Part shown: piece after piece, positions 7,635-15,604 of the stretch | How positions within the stretch are numbered: position 1 is the first letter of the stretch | Layout: each line of letters starts with the position of its first letter | Position numbers and translations under genes: made by a program | Assembly (NCBI GenBank): GCA_016716065.1 | Contig: JADJXA010000001.1 | Span: 1-64,000 of the forward strand | Reading direction: 5' to 3' | Source of the DNA: Candidatus Leptovillus gracilis | Lineage (GTDB): Bacteria; Chloroflexota; Anaerolineae; Promineifilales; Promineifilaceae | DNA length: 64,000 bases | Notes under the pieces: generated by a model | What the model saw: the letters and a program-made list of their open reading frames with translations, nothing else | Database searches by the model: none | Told to the model about the DNA's origin: nothing

Positions 7635-8540
7635 ATGAACATAGCCAGTCAATCACGCTTTGCACTTGCTAAAAACCTCGCCCCTATCTACGCTTCTAAC
7701 CCTCGCGTTGCTGCTGTTCTGGTTGGCGGTTCAACTGCTCGTGGACATGCGGACCGGTTTTCCGATATTGAGCTTGGTGTGTTCTGGCATCACCCACCAA
7801 CCGACGCTGACCGCGAGATAGCGGCACGCCAAATCCAGGCTGATTTCGTTCGGCTCCATCCCTACGACCCGACAGAAGAAGTATGGTGTGATGATTACTT
7901 ACTTGGTCGCCATGCTGATCAACCGAAAACCGGCCTTCTGGTGGAGGTCGTCCACTACACAACCGACTTCCTCAGTCGCACCTTCCACGATGTTCTGGAG
8001 CTACACAATCCTGACCTTGCAAAACAAAACCTGATTGCAGGTGTACTCAGTAGTATCCCACTGTACCAGATCGAGACAGTTGAGGAGTGGAAAAGTCGCG
8101 CCTCTCCTTATCCTGACCCGCTCGCCGTTGCGATGATCAAACGCCATGCCCAGATTGACCATTTCTGGCGGTGGCAAATGTGGATCGAGCGAAGTAACAA
8201 CCTGATGCAATTGTATCAATCGTACACTCAAGTACAGCAGCAACTCTTGCATGTGCTGCTAGGTGTCAATCGGGTCTATTACTTCGGCTTCAAGTGGCTT
8301 GATGTGGTGGTTAAGCAGTTGGAACACAGGCCAGATGATCTGTTACGACGGCTCAGGCAGGTGTATGAAGTTGCGCCCGCGGAGGGCGCACAAGAGCTAT
8401 CAGCGTTAGTAGAAGAAACATATATAATAATTGAACAACAGTTCCCTCAAGTGGATGTGAAGTGGCTACGGAATGTCTTTTATCATCAACGTTCCCTATG
8501 GAATGAAGCACCAACGTGGTTTAAGGAAAGCATGTTGTGA
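7635..8540 (+). CDS. Nucleotidyltransferase-domain protein, cassette gene
   Basis: This protein of about 301 residues has a polymerase-beta-type nucleotidyltransferase core near the N terminus: VLVGGSTARGHADRFSDIEL gives the GGS plus DxE metal-binding signature of minimal nucleotidyltransferases. The rest is helical, with a charged centre (MIKRHAQIDHFWRWQMWIER) resembling substrate-binding regions of aminoglycoside or toxin-type nucleotidyltransferases. The frame extends to TTG 7617; I prefer ATG 7635. The cassette context fits an antibiotic-modifying or antitoxin-like role, but the substrate is unknown. No paired HEPN gene is adjacent. Confidence 0.75.
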   Translation: MNIASQSRFALAKNLAPIYASNPRVAAVLVGGSTARGHADRFSDIELGVFWHHPPTDADREIAARQIQADFVRLHPYDPTEEVWCDDYLLGRHADQPKTGLLVEVVHYTTDFLSRTFHDVLELHNPDLAKQNLIAGVLSSIPLYQIETVEEWKSRASPYPDPLAVAMIKRHAQIDHFWRWQMWIERSNNLMQLYQSYTQVQQQLLHVLLGVNRVYYFGFKWLDVVVKQLEHRPDDLLRRLRQVYEVAPAEGAQELSALVEETYIIIEQQFPQVDVKWLRNVFYHQRSLWNEAPTWFKESML

Positions 8541-8968
8541 CAGTTCGGACCGGAAGGCGGGCTAACAAAGCCTTATACCTGTGCAAATTCTGCCCACTTT
8601 GTGCTGCGTTGTGTCTGCGCCAGTTCGCCGCACAGCGATCTGGTTTTGGCGCAGGTTTTCGCGGTTTTGGCGTAGGTTGGTGGTTGAGGCTTTTGGAAAT
8701 GGCGAGTGGTTTAGGTTGGAAACGGCCGTCTTGCAAAATGAAGGTGGTAGAAGGTTAACGCTGCCGGCTGGTTGAGGTTTTGGGGAATCACGAGAGGTTG
8801 GGTAAGAACGGCCGTTTGCGTTGGCATAAAGATGTGGAAGGGAAACGGCCGTTTGCCAGCAAATTTTCGGCCAACAGCAAGCGCCCTACCCAGCCAAGTC
8901 AGGCGGCTTCGGCGCAGGTTTTAACAAATTTTACTCTGGCAAGAAGGCCAGCGTCAGGCGGGCAGCCC
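8541..8968. repeat. Orphan R'' box and partial gene-less cassette, copy 3
   Basis: GGCTAAC at 8560-8566 looks like the R'' box of the nucleotidyltransferase cassette, but no matching right arm follows. From about 8640 the sequence matches the 3' half of the gene-less cassettes. ACGGCCGT near 8722, 8807 and 8844 corresponds to 2836, 2923 (a variant there) and 2956, and the same AGGCGGGCAGCCCGCCTAAC ending leads into the next attC. A deletion appears to have fused two cassettes. No convincing gene. Confidence 0.65.
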
Positions 8969-9079
8969 GCCTAACATTCCGTCAAGCTGACGCTGGCGCG
9001 AGTCCTCGGAAGGCTGGCGCTTTGGCTGCGGTTGAGGCTCTGGCTAACCGCGCCAGCGCGGCTGATGGTGGCGTTAGGG
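8969..9079 (+). repeat. attC site 7 (complete)
   Basis: R'' box GCCTAAC (8969-8975), R' box GTTAGGG (9073-9079), 111 nt. The left arm (CCGTCAAGCTGACGCTGG) is like site 3, while the right arm (CCAGCGCGGCTGATGG) is like site 5. The outer stem therefore pairs less well, while the GCTGGCGCG core pairs perfectly. Confidence 0.82.
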
Positions 9080-9140
9080 GCGTCAAATCGTCCAAGAATT
9101 TGGCTTCGTCCTTTTCTGTTTTTCAGGCTGACCGAGGTCT

Positions 9141-9719
9141 ATGGTCAGAAGGTTGGAAGAGATGGAAACAATTGAAATGAGCCAGGATATCCCCGCTTGG
9201 GCAAAGCGACGAGTCCTCCCAGATGATCCCGATTTTTTAGAAGCACGCCAGTTGCATCGTCAAGGTAGAACGCAAATCCAGTTACCCAACCTTAAAGAGC
9301 TAAAAGGCTGGGCTAAGTCTCATGGCTGGCCGACACCCATGTTTGGTTTTAAGGAATTATTTATCACCAAGCTGTTCGAAAGTAATGAGACCTTTTCACT
9401 GGCGCTCAGGGAAAGCGGCATCAACATTCATATTCCCATCAAAGAACACATCCTTACGATTGAAACGCTCAAGGAATTGGATGCGTTGTATGAGGAAAGG
9501 GAAGACAGTGGGCCCCTTGGAGGACGTCCTACTGGCTGGGGAACCCTGGTCAGTAAGCTGCGGGAGATACGTCACCTTGTCGAAGCGGGCGTTAAGGTGA
9601 ACGTTGAAGGAACCCAGACGGTTCTGACCACGTGGCAGAGCTTCTACGACTGGGCGCACGGCCGTTACCATATGCTTGAAGATGGTTACGACAGTTGGAT
9701 AGGTGATGACGTGTCGTAA
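9141..9719 (+). CDS. Unknown cassette protein
   Basis: This 192-residue frame lies in the cassette downstream of attC site 7. I do not recognise the family. The protein is soluble and charged, with a Trp-rich C-terminal third (TTWQSFYDWAHGRYHMLEDG) and no membrane segment, signal peptide or obvious catalytic motif. Start codons at 9162 and 9177 (MSQDIPAWAKRRVLPDD) are equally possible because no Shine-Dalgarno is well placed. It sits where a cassette gene should be and its composition differs from the gene-less blocks, which argues that it is real. Confidence 0.6.
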   Translation: MVRRLEEMETIEMSQDIPAWAKRRVLPDDPDFLEARQLHRQGRTQIQLPNLKELKGWAKSHGWPTPMFGFKELFITKLFESNETFSLALRESGINIHIPIKEHILTIETLKELDALYEEREDSGPLGGRPTGWGTLVSKLREIRHLVEAGVKVNVEGTQTVLTTWQSFYDWAHGRYHMLEDGYDSWIGDDVS

Positions 9720-9866
9720 AGGCCAGAGGGATAACTCAAACCTTAGGCGCAGTTATTTCCCAATAGCAACAGCCCGCGCCATAGCCAACAAACTCAACCC
9801 GCTTGGGCGCAAGGCGTTAACAACGTTGACTCAGGCAAGTCGGCCAAGGCGTTGGTCAGGCGTCCC

Positions 9867-9873
9867 GCCTAAC
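9867..9873 (+). repeat. attC-like R'' box interrupted by intron
   Basis: GCCTAAC preceded by GTCAGGCGTCCC, as before attC sites 3, 4 and 7. Only 8 nt (ACGTGTTG) separate it from the 5' end of a group II intron, and no right arm is seen. It is most simply the left end of an eighth attC broken by the intron. Confidence 0.5.
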
Positions 9874-9881
9874 ACGTGTTG

Positions 9882-10975
9882 GTGCGACCTGAAAGTCACT
9901 TGTTTAGCTGTTGCACTTTCAAAACTGAATGATGCAACCCGATGTTCTGCCATCGGTACTCTAGTGGAGCGTGCGTCGCTGGTAACGGCGGGGTGCGAGG
10001 CTTCCACGACAATGCGTCCTCATCACACAAGGGAGGTCACGAAGGCGTGAGCCGGAGTGACGACTACCAGCCTCAAGGTGGTCAAGGGGTTAGAGTTCCG
10101 TGGCACGGTGAACAGGTGTGAATCGTCGTAAGCGTTCGTGAGTTAGAACAAGCGGAAGGGGCTATTGTCGCAGGACAAAACGCTTGGACCAAAAGGTATG
10201 GGGCCAGGAACAGGCACTCAAGCTATGCCTGTCGCAGATGATGTGCCCTCGGCGTAGAGACGACATGCTTCGGCAGCCTTAGCACAGGCTCTAAACCACG
10301 TGGGTAAACAAGCGGAACAGGGTAAGCCCGATGCGCTCCCCCTGGGTAGGGCGGTCGCAAGACCAACCGAAGGCGCAGCGGGTAAAGGCATGTCCTGAGC
10401 TTGCCGAAGGGATGCTGGAGAAAGCGAAGGCCGCGCTGTAATGGCGGGGATACGGGTTCAAGATTTGCCCGGCACGAAAGCGAGCAGACTTCCGGCAGGT
10501 CTTTCATCACAAGAGCGTTTGAGAAATCGTTGGAGGCAGGAAAGCAGATGGCGGTCATGAAACAATTGGCGATAACGAGAGCCAGCCTCGAATCCCAATC
10601 ATGGACTGGTGCGCCTGCCCGCAGCGCGGACGGTTGGCATGACATCGCGTGGCACAAAGTCACCCGCGCCGTGAAACGACTGCAAACTCGTATTGTGAAG
10701 GCCATTCAGGAAAGGAGATGGGGAAAGGCGAAAGCCCTGCAACGTCTCCTGACCCGCTCGTTTAGCGGCAAAGCACTGGCCGTGCGACGAGTGACCGAAA
10801 ACCAGGGCAAACGTACCGCTGGCGTGGATGGTGTCTTATGGTCAACGCCAGAAAGTAAGAGAAAAGCGATTGAGACATTGCAACAACGCGGCTACTACGC
10901 CCAACCACTGCGGCGAGTGTACATCCCCAAGAAAAACGGTAAACAGCGCCCATTGAGTATTCCGAAGGTGCAAGG
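9882..10975 (+). mobile_element. Group II intron, 5' portion only
   Basis: The 5' end GTGCGACC matches the GUGYG consensus of group II introns. About 660 nt of structured non-coding sequence follow (for example AACAAGCGGAAGGGG), then the start of an intron-encoded reverse transcriptase. The intron breaks off near 10975 against an unrelated, oppositely orientated HNH gene, so domains V-VI and the 3' end are missing. It cannot splice as read. Confidence 0.75.
10548..10975 (+). pseudogene. Group II intron reverse transcriptase, N-terminal fragment
   Basis: LtrA-like maturase N terminus from ATG 10548 (MAVMKQLAITRASLE). It contains HKVTRAVKRLQTRIVKAIQE, AVRRVTENQGKRTAGVDG, and the RT-0/RT-1 segment PLRRVYIPKKNGKQRPLSIP. 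The frame then runs into foreign sequence after PKVQGHG, so the catalytic YADD and maturase domains are gone. The similarity is to LtrA-like bacterial introns rather than to clear class C introns. That is a judgement from memory. Confidence 0.8.
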
Positions 10976-11288
10976 ACACGGTTTTGAACCATGCCCTTTT
11001 TTCTTTCCCCTCACATGGTCAAACTCCAACACGGTAGGATCCGACTCGCCACAGTCAACACAAGGATGACTGGAAAGATAATCCCAAACATATTGCCGGG
11101 CTTCTAAAATCATCCGTTGTTTGGTTTCTCTAGTGTTGGCAATATGGGTTTCTTTGTTCCGCTCACACCAGTCATGGAGCTGTGTTTTGACATTCTTTGC
11201 ATGTTCCCCATCGTTTTCCCTGAGATTGATCGCGCCAATAGTATTCAGATTCCGGTTTAAACTCCCCACAAGTAGCACACTTTTTCAT
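10976..11288 (-). pseudogene. HNH endonuclease with zinc finger, truncated and frameshifted
   Basis: The N terminus from ATG 11288 reads MKKCATCGEFKPESEYYWRD, then a second CxxC, and hits a stop. The continuation lies in another frame: NKETHIANTRETKQRMILEA and then CVDCGESDPTVLEFDHVRGK, the Cys-x-x-Cys and DH core of small HNH proteins. The C-terminal HNH half is replaced by the intron fragment at about 10975. Relatives are DNA-cleaving or phage-packaging nucleases. Confidence 0.7.
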
Positions 11289-11369
11289 GTAAACCAACCT
11301 TAAAGCCCAATTAACTGCCACCCATTTGCTACCCTTTGATTTTTAAGAACAAAAACAATGGAAAAGCAA

Positions 11370-11397
11370 AAGTCCCAAACCAGAAGATTTGGGACTT
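11370..11397 (-). terminator. Terminator downstream of tRNA-Lys
   Basis: A perfect 10-bp stem, AAGTCCCAAA and TTTGGGACTT with an 8-nt loop. On the minus strand it is followed by TTGCTTTT. It lies 27 bp beyond the 3' end of the tRNA-Lys gene. Confidence 0.65.
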
Positions 11398-11423
11398 GGT
11401 TAGGGATTTACCCCTACATATTC

Positions 11424-11499
11424 TGGTGGGTCATGAAAGATTCGAACTTTCGACCAATGGATTAAAAGTCCACTGCTCTGCCAGCTGAGCTAATGACCC
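11424..11499 (-). tRNA. tRNA-Lys (TTT anticodon)
   Basis: A 76-nt cloverleaf with encoded CCA. The acceptor stem GGGTCAT pairs with ATGACCC, the D arm is GCTCAGCTGGCAGAGC, the anticodon loop is CTTTTAA with anticodon TTT, and the T arm is GAAAGTTCGAATCTTTC. It marks the border between the mobile region and the conserved chromosome. A 41-nt copy of its 3' half (two differences) occurs at 41980-42020. Confidence 0.97.
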
Positions 11500-11670
11500 A
11501 ACGCGAGGGGGATTATAGCCCTCCCACTGATGCTGTGCAAGAAAGTTACCTCTTAAGCCTGGCATCTTATAATTTGATGATAGAGCTACACCTTGTTTGC
11601 AACACCTATGTCGCTCGTCTATAATTCGTGCAAAATCAGGGGTTTGCATACCCGCTCAGGTTAATTCTTT

Positions 11671-12270
11671 ATGGCCGTTGTAGAATCTGGCGCTCCAACA
11701 CCACATCCGCTACCAGACCAAATTTCCGAAGTTGCGCTGCGCCAACCGACGCAGCTAGTCATCCGCGAAATTATCGAAACGCTGCTGCTCACCTTTTTCA
11801 TTTTTTGGCTGGTGAACAGCCTGGTAGGTCGCTACCGCATTGATGGCAGCAGCATGAATCCCACTCTGCAAAACGGGCAATATCTCATCATCAACAATAT
11901 CAGCTATTACCTGAATGAACCGAAACATGGCGATGTCATCGTCTTTCACCATCCGCGCAGCGACCTCAATCTGATCAAGCGCGTGATTGGTTTACCGGGT
12001 GACCAAATTGACATCGGCAATCAGCAGGTTCGGGTAAACGGCGTGGTATTAGACGAACCGTACATTTCGGAAGAACCCCAATATACCTTCAGCGGGGTCG
12101 TGCCGGAGAATCAATACTTTGTGCTGGGTGATAACCGCAATAATTCGAGTGACTCTCATTCATGGTCATTTTTGCCGCGCGAAAATATTGTGGGAAAGGC
12201 CATGGTTATCTACTGGCCGCCTGGTGATTGGGAAGCCGTGCCACATTATGGATTCCAAAACGACAACTGA
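11671..12270 (+). CDS. Signal peptidase I
   Basis: This type I signal peptidase of 199 residues cleaves signal peptides of exported proteins on the outer face of the membrane. One N-terminal transmembrane segment (about residues 30-51, ETLLLTFFIFWLVNSLVG) is followed by the catalytic Ser61 in GSSMNPTL and Lys103 in LIKRVIGLPGD, then box E (VLGDNRNNSSDSHSW). The length suits short Gram-positive-like or Chloroflexota enzymes. The next gene starts 23 nt inside its 3' end, implying translational coupling. Confidence 0.95.
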   Translation: MAVVESGAPTPHPLPDQISEVALRQPTQLVIREIIETLLLTFFIFWLVNSLVGRYRIDGSSMNPTLQNGQYLIINNISYYLNEPKHGDVIVFHHPRSDLNLIKRVIGLPGDQIDIGNQQVRVNGVVLDEPYISEEPQYTFSGVVPENQYFVLGDNRNNSSDSHSWSFLPRENIVGKAMVIYWPPGDWEAVPHYGFQNDN

Positions 12271-12547
12271 GACACCCATCGAGTCATGTGAGCAATGTCG
12301 TATTGGTCATTGTTTGCCAACAACAGCGCCGTACATTTATTGGATTGGTAAGCGGGTGTTGGTAATGCCCAAGGCGCCGGCTAATTGCTGCGATATCTGC
12401 GGTCAATTACAGTTTGACGGCCGTTTTCTGAACATGATTGAGCTGCTTTTGGACGAATGGGAGTTTGAAATGATGCCCGAAAAGCAACCCCAAAGAATCG
12501 TAAAATCGGAACAGCCAGCACAATGGCCTCCGTCGCGAAGCCGCTAA
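12248..12547 (+). CDS. YgiT-like zinc-finger protein
   Basis: This 99-residue protein has two CxxC pairs, CEQCRIGHC near the N terminus and CCDICG in the middle, flanking PTTAPYIYWIGKRVLVMPKA. The spacing resembles the zinc-binding domain of YgiT/MqsA-type proteins, but the DNA-binding HTH half is absent. The C terminus is charged. The frame opens earlier (12119) inside lepB. I take ATG 12248 because everything before it duplicates lepB coding sequence in another frame. The function is unknown; a role as a small regulator is inference. Confidence 0.65.
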   Translation: MDSKTTTETPIESCEQCRIGHCLPTTAPYIYWIGKRVLVMPKAPANCCDICGQLQFDGRFLNMIELLLDEWEFEMMPEKQPQRIVKSEQPAQWPPSRSR

Positions 12548-12605
12548 CACCCTATCATCCTCAATCTTCATAAAAGTCGCCCGATGAAGGTTGTGGGTAA
12601 CCACT

Positions 12606-12666
12606 CAGACCTTACAGTTCTTAAAACGTCTAATGGGCAAGCCTGGTGGCAAAACTGTCAGGTCTG
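12606..12666. repeat. Imperfect 61-bp inverted repeat
   Basis: CAGACCTTACAGTT and its partner AACTGTCAGGTCTG enclose about 33 nt. Similar AGACCTG palindromes occur at 15550-15582, so this is probably a dispersed hairpin. It lies between the zinc-finger gene and the next gene and could act as a terminator or leader structure. Confidence 0.45.
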
Positions 12667-12727
12667 AAGAGTTACTTTTCTGCTATCATAGAAGCGTGGG
12701 CCAATTGTTGGCGCAAAGGAGTCAAAC

Positions 12728-13258
12728 ATGGGCGGTACGCACTTTGGTCGTAATCAACTCATCAGTGTAGACCTGTTTACCGATGCTTATCGTGTCACCG
12801 GGCGCGTATTGGTGGCAACTGGCGGTATCCATGCGGAATTGGCAAACCCCAATTCAGATTTTCTGGAGCTGCAAGATGCTTACGTCTCACGAATTCATTT
12901 GCCAGGGGAGATCATTTCGCATTACAAAGCAGCCGCTTTCCGTAAGGACAACATCAACTTCATTGTACTGCAAGACCGGCGCGAGGGGATTCCTGTGGGC
13001 ACGCAGCACGGCCGTTCCGTGTTCACCCGCGGCCGTTCCCTAACCATTTTCCTCACCGTACCCTCCTTTGAAATCGTCGGCGAAATTATGCATGATGGCA
13101 AAATTGCCCCCAGAGAGATATTGGTGCAATCTATCGGCCGTTTTTTGTTGGTGTTTTCGGCCAAAGCATCGGCCTCGCTCTATCCCGATATTTCATACAG
13201 CGGCGACCTGATTCTGATTCACAAAGAGAGGATTGGCCTCTTCTGTCTGGGAGCCTGA
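12728..13258 (+). CDS. Conserved hypothetical protein
   Basis: This 176-residue soluble protein is preceded by AAAGGAG at a good distance from ATG 12728. I do not recognise the family. Predicted beta-rich stretches (YRVTGRVLVATGGIHAELA, LTIFLTVPSFEIVGEIMHDG) and the absence of membrane segments or catalytic motifs suggest a small beta-barrel or PilZ-like regulatory protein. That is only an impression. It contains ACGGCCGT octamers, as surrounding core genes do. The next gene, the receiver-ATPase, has its own promoter. Confidence 0.7.
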   Translation: MGGTHFGRNQLISVDLFTDAYRVTGRVLVATGGIHAELANPNSDFLELQDAYVSRIHLPGEIISHYKAAAFRKDNINFIVLQDRREGIPVGTQHGRSVFTRGRSLTIFLTVPSFEIVGEIMHDGKIAPREILVQSIGRFLLVFSAKASASLYPDISYSGDLILIHKERIGLFCLGA

Positions 13259-13343
13259 ATCCGCCAACTTATTCAATTGGAAGCGCATAAGGCCAAAAAC
13301 CGGTCAGGTCTCCAGCGGGACTAAACGCTTACCTTATTCCCAC

Positions 13344-13365
13344 ACACAGATAACTGTGTTATGAT
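13344..13365 (+). promoter_or_regulatory. Candidate promoter with palindromic operator
   Basis: The inverted repeat ACACAG-ATAA-CTGTGT (13344-13359) abuts TATGAT (13360-13365), a plausible -10 element for the gene starting at 13416. A repressor bound to the palindrome would cover the promoter. No clear -35 was found. Confidence 0.4.
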
Positions 13366-13415
13366 GCACATACACTGAAAAACCTGAGCAACACTTTTTC
13401 GAGGAGTCTATTAGG

Positions 13416-14558
13416 GTGGCGCGAATCTATGTGATTGACGACGACGAGCAGTTGTTACGAATGGTCGGCTTAATGCTGGATCGTGGCGGTCATACAACAA
13501 CGCTCATCAACGATCCTATTGGTGGCCTGGAACAACTAAAAAACGATAAACCAGACCTGCTGGTCCTCGATGTGATGATGCCAGACATGAGCGGACACGA
13601 CATTGCCCGCCAGATTCGTGCGTACAAAGGCCTGGAGAACCTGCCTATTCTTATCCTCACGGCGCGCTCTCAGGAAGTGGACCGGGCGACGGCCATTAAG
13701 AGCGGGGCCGACGATTATTTGAGCAAACCAGTCACGTCGCAAGAACTCATTGAACGAGTGGATAATTTACTGCACAAACGAGACAACCGCACCGCCCCGG
13801 AAAAAGGCATTTTGATTGCCCTGTTTGGGATGCGCGGCGGTGTGGGGCAAACAACATTGGCCGTTAACCTGGCCAGCGCGCTGCGCCGCCTGTCTCAGGA
13901 AGAGGTGTGCCTGGTAGATTTATCACCCGCTGGCGGGCAAGCGGCGATGCACCTACGGCTGCAAACCCGCACCACGTGGGCCGATTTACCAACCGCCAAC
14001 GACCTGGAATGGTCGGAGTTTAAGGAGCGGTTAACCATTCATCCATCTGGTTTGCGACTGTTGGCGGCGCCGGTTGTGCCGCAGTCGGCTACCGAGCCAT
14101 CACCGGAGTTGACTGAGGCGCTTGTATCGCTGCTGCGCAGCCAGATGACGTTTACTGTTGTAGACATGCCGCGGGTGTTTGGCCCAACGTTTACGGCCGT
14201 CTTAGAAGCCTCAGACATCGCCCTACACGTTTTGGCGGCGGACGTGGTTTCAGTACAAACGGCCGTCCAAGTAGACCGCCTGATTAGCAAAACCGGCGTT
14301 ACCCTGCGGCAAAAAAGCTACGTCCTCAACCACATCCAGCCGGAAACAGAACTCCCCCAATCAACCGTCGAACGCGGCCTCAATGCCCGCGTTGCCTCCA
14401 AAATCAACTTCGACCCCAACCAGTCCCGCGCTCTGTCCCAGGGCGTCCCCCTCACCCTGACCTCCGCCAAATCCCCCTTGCCCACCATGATGAACCGCAT
14501 GGCCGAAGTAATTTACCAGCGCGTCGTCCAGGCGGCCGGCAGCAAAAAACAGACCTAG
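13416..14558 (+). CDS. TadZ/CpaE-like receiver-ATPase fusion
   Basis: 380 residues from GTG 13416, behind GAGGAG. Residues 1-125 are a CheY-like receiver: acidic pocket DDDEQ, phospho-acceptor Asp in LLVLDVMMPDMSG, and Lys in YLSKPV. Residues 130-375 are a MinD/ParA-type ATPase (ALFGMRGGVGQTTLAVNLA). This architecture is TadZ/CpaE, which positions type IV or Tad pili. The Walker A lysine is replaced by Gln145 and the deviant signature Lys by Arg, so ATP hydrolysis is doubtful, as in some TadZ proteins. No tad genes are adjacent, so the partner is unknown. Confidence 0.82.
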   Translation: MARIYVIDDDEQLLRMVGLMLDRGGHTTTLINDPIGGLEQLKNDKPDLLVLDVMMPDMSGHDIARQIRAYKGLENLPILILTARSQEVDRATAIKSGADDYLSKPVTSQELIERVDNLLHKRDNRTAPEKGILIALFGMRGGVGQTTLAVNLASALRRLSQEEVCLVDLSPAGGQAAMHLRLQTRTTWADLPTANDLEWSEFKERLTIHPSGLRLLAAPVVPQSATEPSPELTEALVSLLRSQMTFTVVDMPRVFGPTFTAVLEASDIALHVLAADVVSVQTAVQVDRLISKTGVTLRQKSYVLNHIQPETELPQSTVERGLNARVASKINFDPNQSRALSQGVPLTLTSAKSPLPTMMNRMAEVIYQRVVQAAGSKKQT

Positions 14559-14577
14559 CACGCCCTAAGCGCTCAAT

Positions 14578-15270
14578 TTATCGCTGATGGTTGGCTTCCG
14601 CTACCGGTTTCGCCGGCGCGGCATTCTCTACCCGAACAGTGACACTGACCGGTTGGCTGGCAACTTGCGCCGTGTTTACGGCCGTTACCCCCACCGTATA
14701 CTCCCCAGCTCCAGGCGGCGTCCATGCCAACCGCACCACCTGAAAAGAGTCACCGGCCAGCGTTTGCGTCACCGCCTGGCCGCCGCGCACCACCACAATC
14801 TGCGCCAGACCCAACGGATCGGCCGCCACAACCACGATTGTTATCGGCTGGCCGACCTGTACCACACTGCCGGACACAGGTTCGATAATGGCCGCCTGCG
14901 GTTCGCTTAACACCGGCGCCGCCAATGTGGCGATGACACTCTCCTGAGTATAGACGCGGGTCAGCAGCAGGTTGTTTGCCTGCTGTTGGGCGATGGTTTC
15001 GCTCTCGGCGATTTGGTGATTCACAATGGCTGTGTCGCGTTCCAAAGCAACGGCCGTACCGGTTGCTTGCACGGCCGTTAACGCATCATCTTTTTGGCGC
15101 AGTTCCTCCTCCAGCCCGACAACGCGCGTCGCCCGCGCATTGGCCTGCTGCGCCTGCTGCTCTAATGGCCCCCAGCCCCGATACAAAAACCAAAACAGAG
15201 ACAGCAGCACCAAAACCACCATCAACAAGACCAACACCAAACCGCGCAATGCAGAAGTGGAAGATTTCAT
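14578..15270 (-). CDS. Membrane-anchored coiled-coil protein with Ig-like domain
   Basis: 230 residues from ATG 15270, which has AGAGG six bases upstream; the longer frame to 15405 lacks support. An N-terminal transmembrane helix (GLVLVLLMVVLVLLSLFWFL) is followed by a coiled coil (about residues 35-95, rich in Gln, Ala and Glu). A C-terminal beta-sandwich resembles a bacterial Ig-like fold (QPITIVVVAADPLGLAQIVV, GEYTVGVTAVNTAQ). It should project outside the cell. It is convergent with the TadZ-like gene. The function is unknown. Confidence 0.75.
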   Translation of the reverse strand: MKSSTSALRGLVLVLLMVVLVLLSLFWFLYRGWGPLEQQAQQANARATRVVGLEEELRQKDDALTAVQATGTAVALERDTAIVNHQIAESETIAQQQANNLLLTRVYTQESVIATLAAPVLSEPQAAIIEPVSGSVVQVGQPITIVVVAADPLGLAQIVVVRGGQAVTQTLAGDSFQVVRLAWTPPGAGEYTVGVTAVNTAQVASQPVSVTVRVENAAPAKPVAEANHQR

Positions 15271-15604
15271 AAGAGCCTCTTGGCGTTGTCTTTGCCCATC
15301 AGCCAAAATGCTGCGTCTAACTCTAGAGACAGTTAAACCTGACTGGCAGTTAACAACGGCTGCTTGAATGCTACACGAGGAGACAACAAGGGTCAAGGCA
15401 GGCACAAATCGTTAAGGCCCTATGAGAGGCCGCCGTCAGGGCCACAAAACCATCACCTTGTTTTACTCTGGTGGACGGCCGTTTCCCGCAGTTCAGTCGC
15501 AATCCGATAGCTTTTGACAGCAAAGCACAGCTATAAATAACGTGATTCAAGACCTGCCATGTTTTTTAAACCTGGCAGGTCTAATTTTGCAGAAGGAGAC
15601 AGGT
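15271..15604. other. Divergent intergenic region
   Basis: No gene. It holds one ACGGCCGT (about 15476), a TTGACA at 15514-15519 without a convincing -10, and the hairpin at 15550-15582 described separately. It should contain the promoters of the Ig-like gene and of the mevalonate operon. Confidence 0.6.
15550..15582 (+). promoter_or_regulatory. Leader hairpin before the mevalonate operon
   Basis: AGACCTGCCA and TGGCAGGTCT enclose 13 nt and are followed by AATTTTGC, 23 nt before the reductase start. It could be an attenuator, an mRNA stability element, or one of the dispersed AGACCTG palindromes of this genome. Confidence 0.4.

Noticed and set aside
1468..9079. attC-like sites as ordinary terminators or REP elements
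   Set aside because: Terminators lack the long spacer and the RYYYAAC/GTTRRRY boxes. All sites have one orientation and the same unpaired bases, which REP hairpins do not require.
1..10000. Integron integrase gene and attI site
   Set aside because: I looked for a tyrosine recombinase with the IntI-specific patch around the attC sites and found none. The only tyrosine recombinase (42161-42502) is a phage-type fragment far away.
9882..10975. Class C (IIC-attC) group II intron
   Set aside because: The reverse-transcriptase fragment reads like LtrA-type proteins, and the 3' end and domain V needed for classification are missing. I left the class open.
12119..12247. N-terminal extension of the YgiT-like zinc-finger gene
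   Set aside because: This part only re-reads the end of lepB in another frame; the ATG at 12248 starts the recognisable protein.
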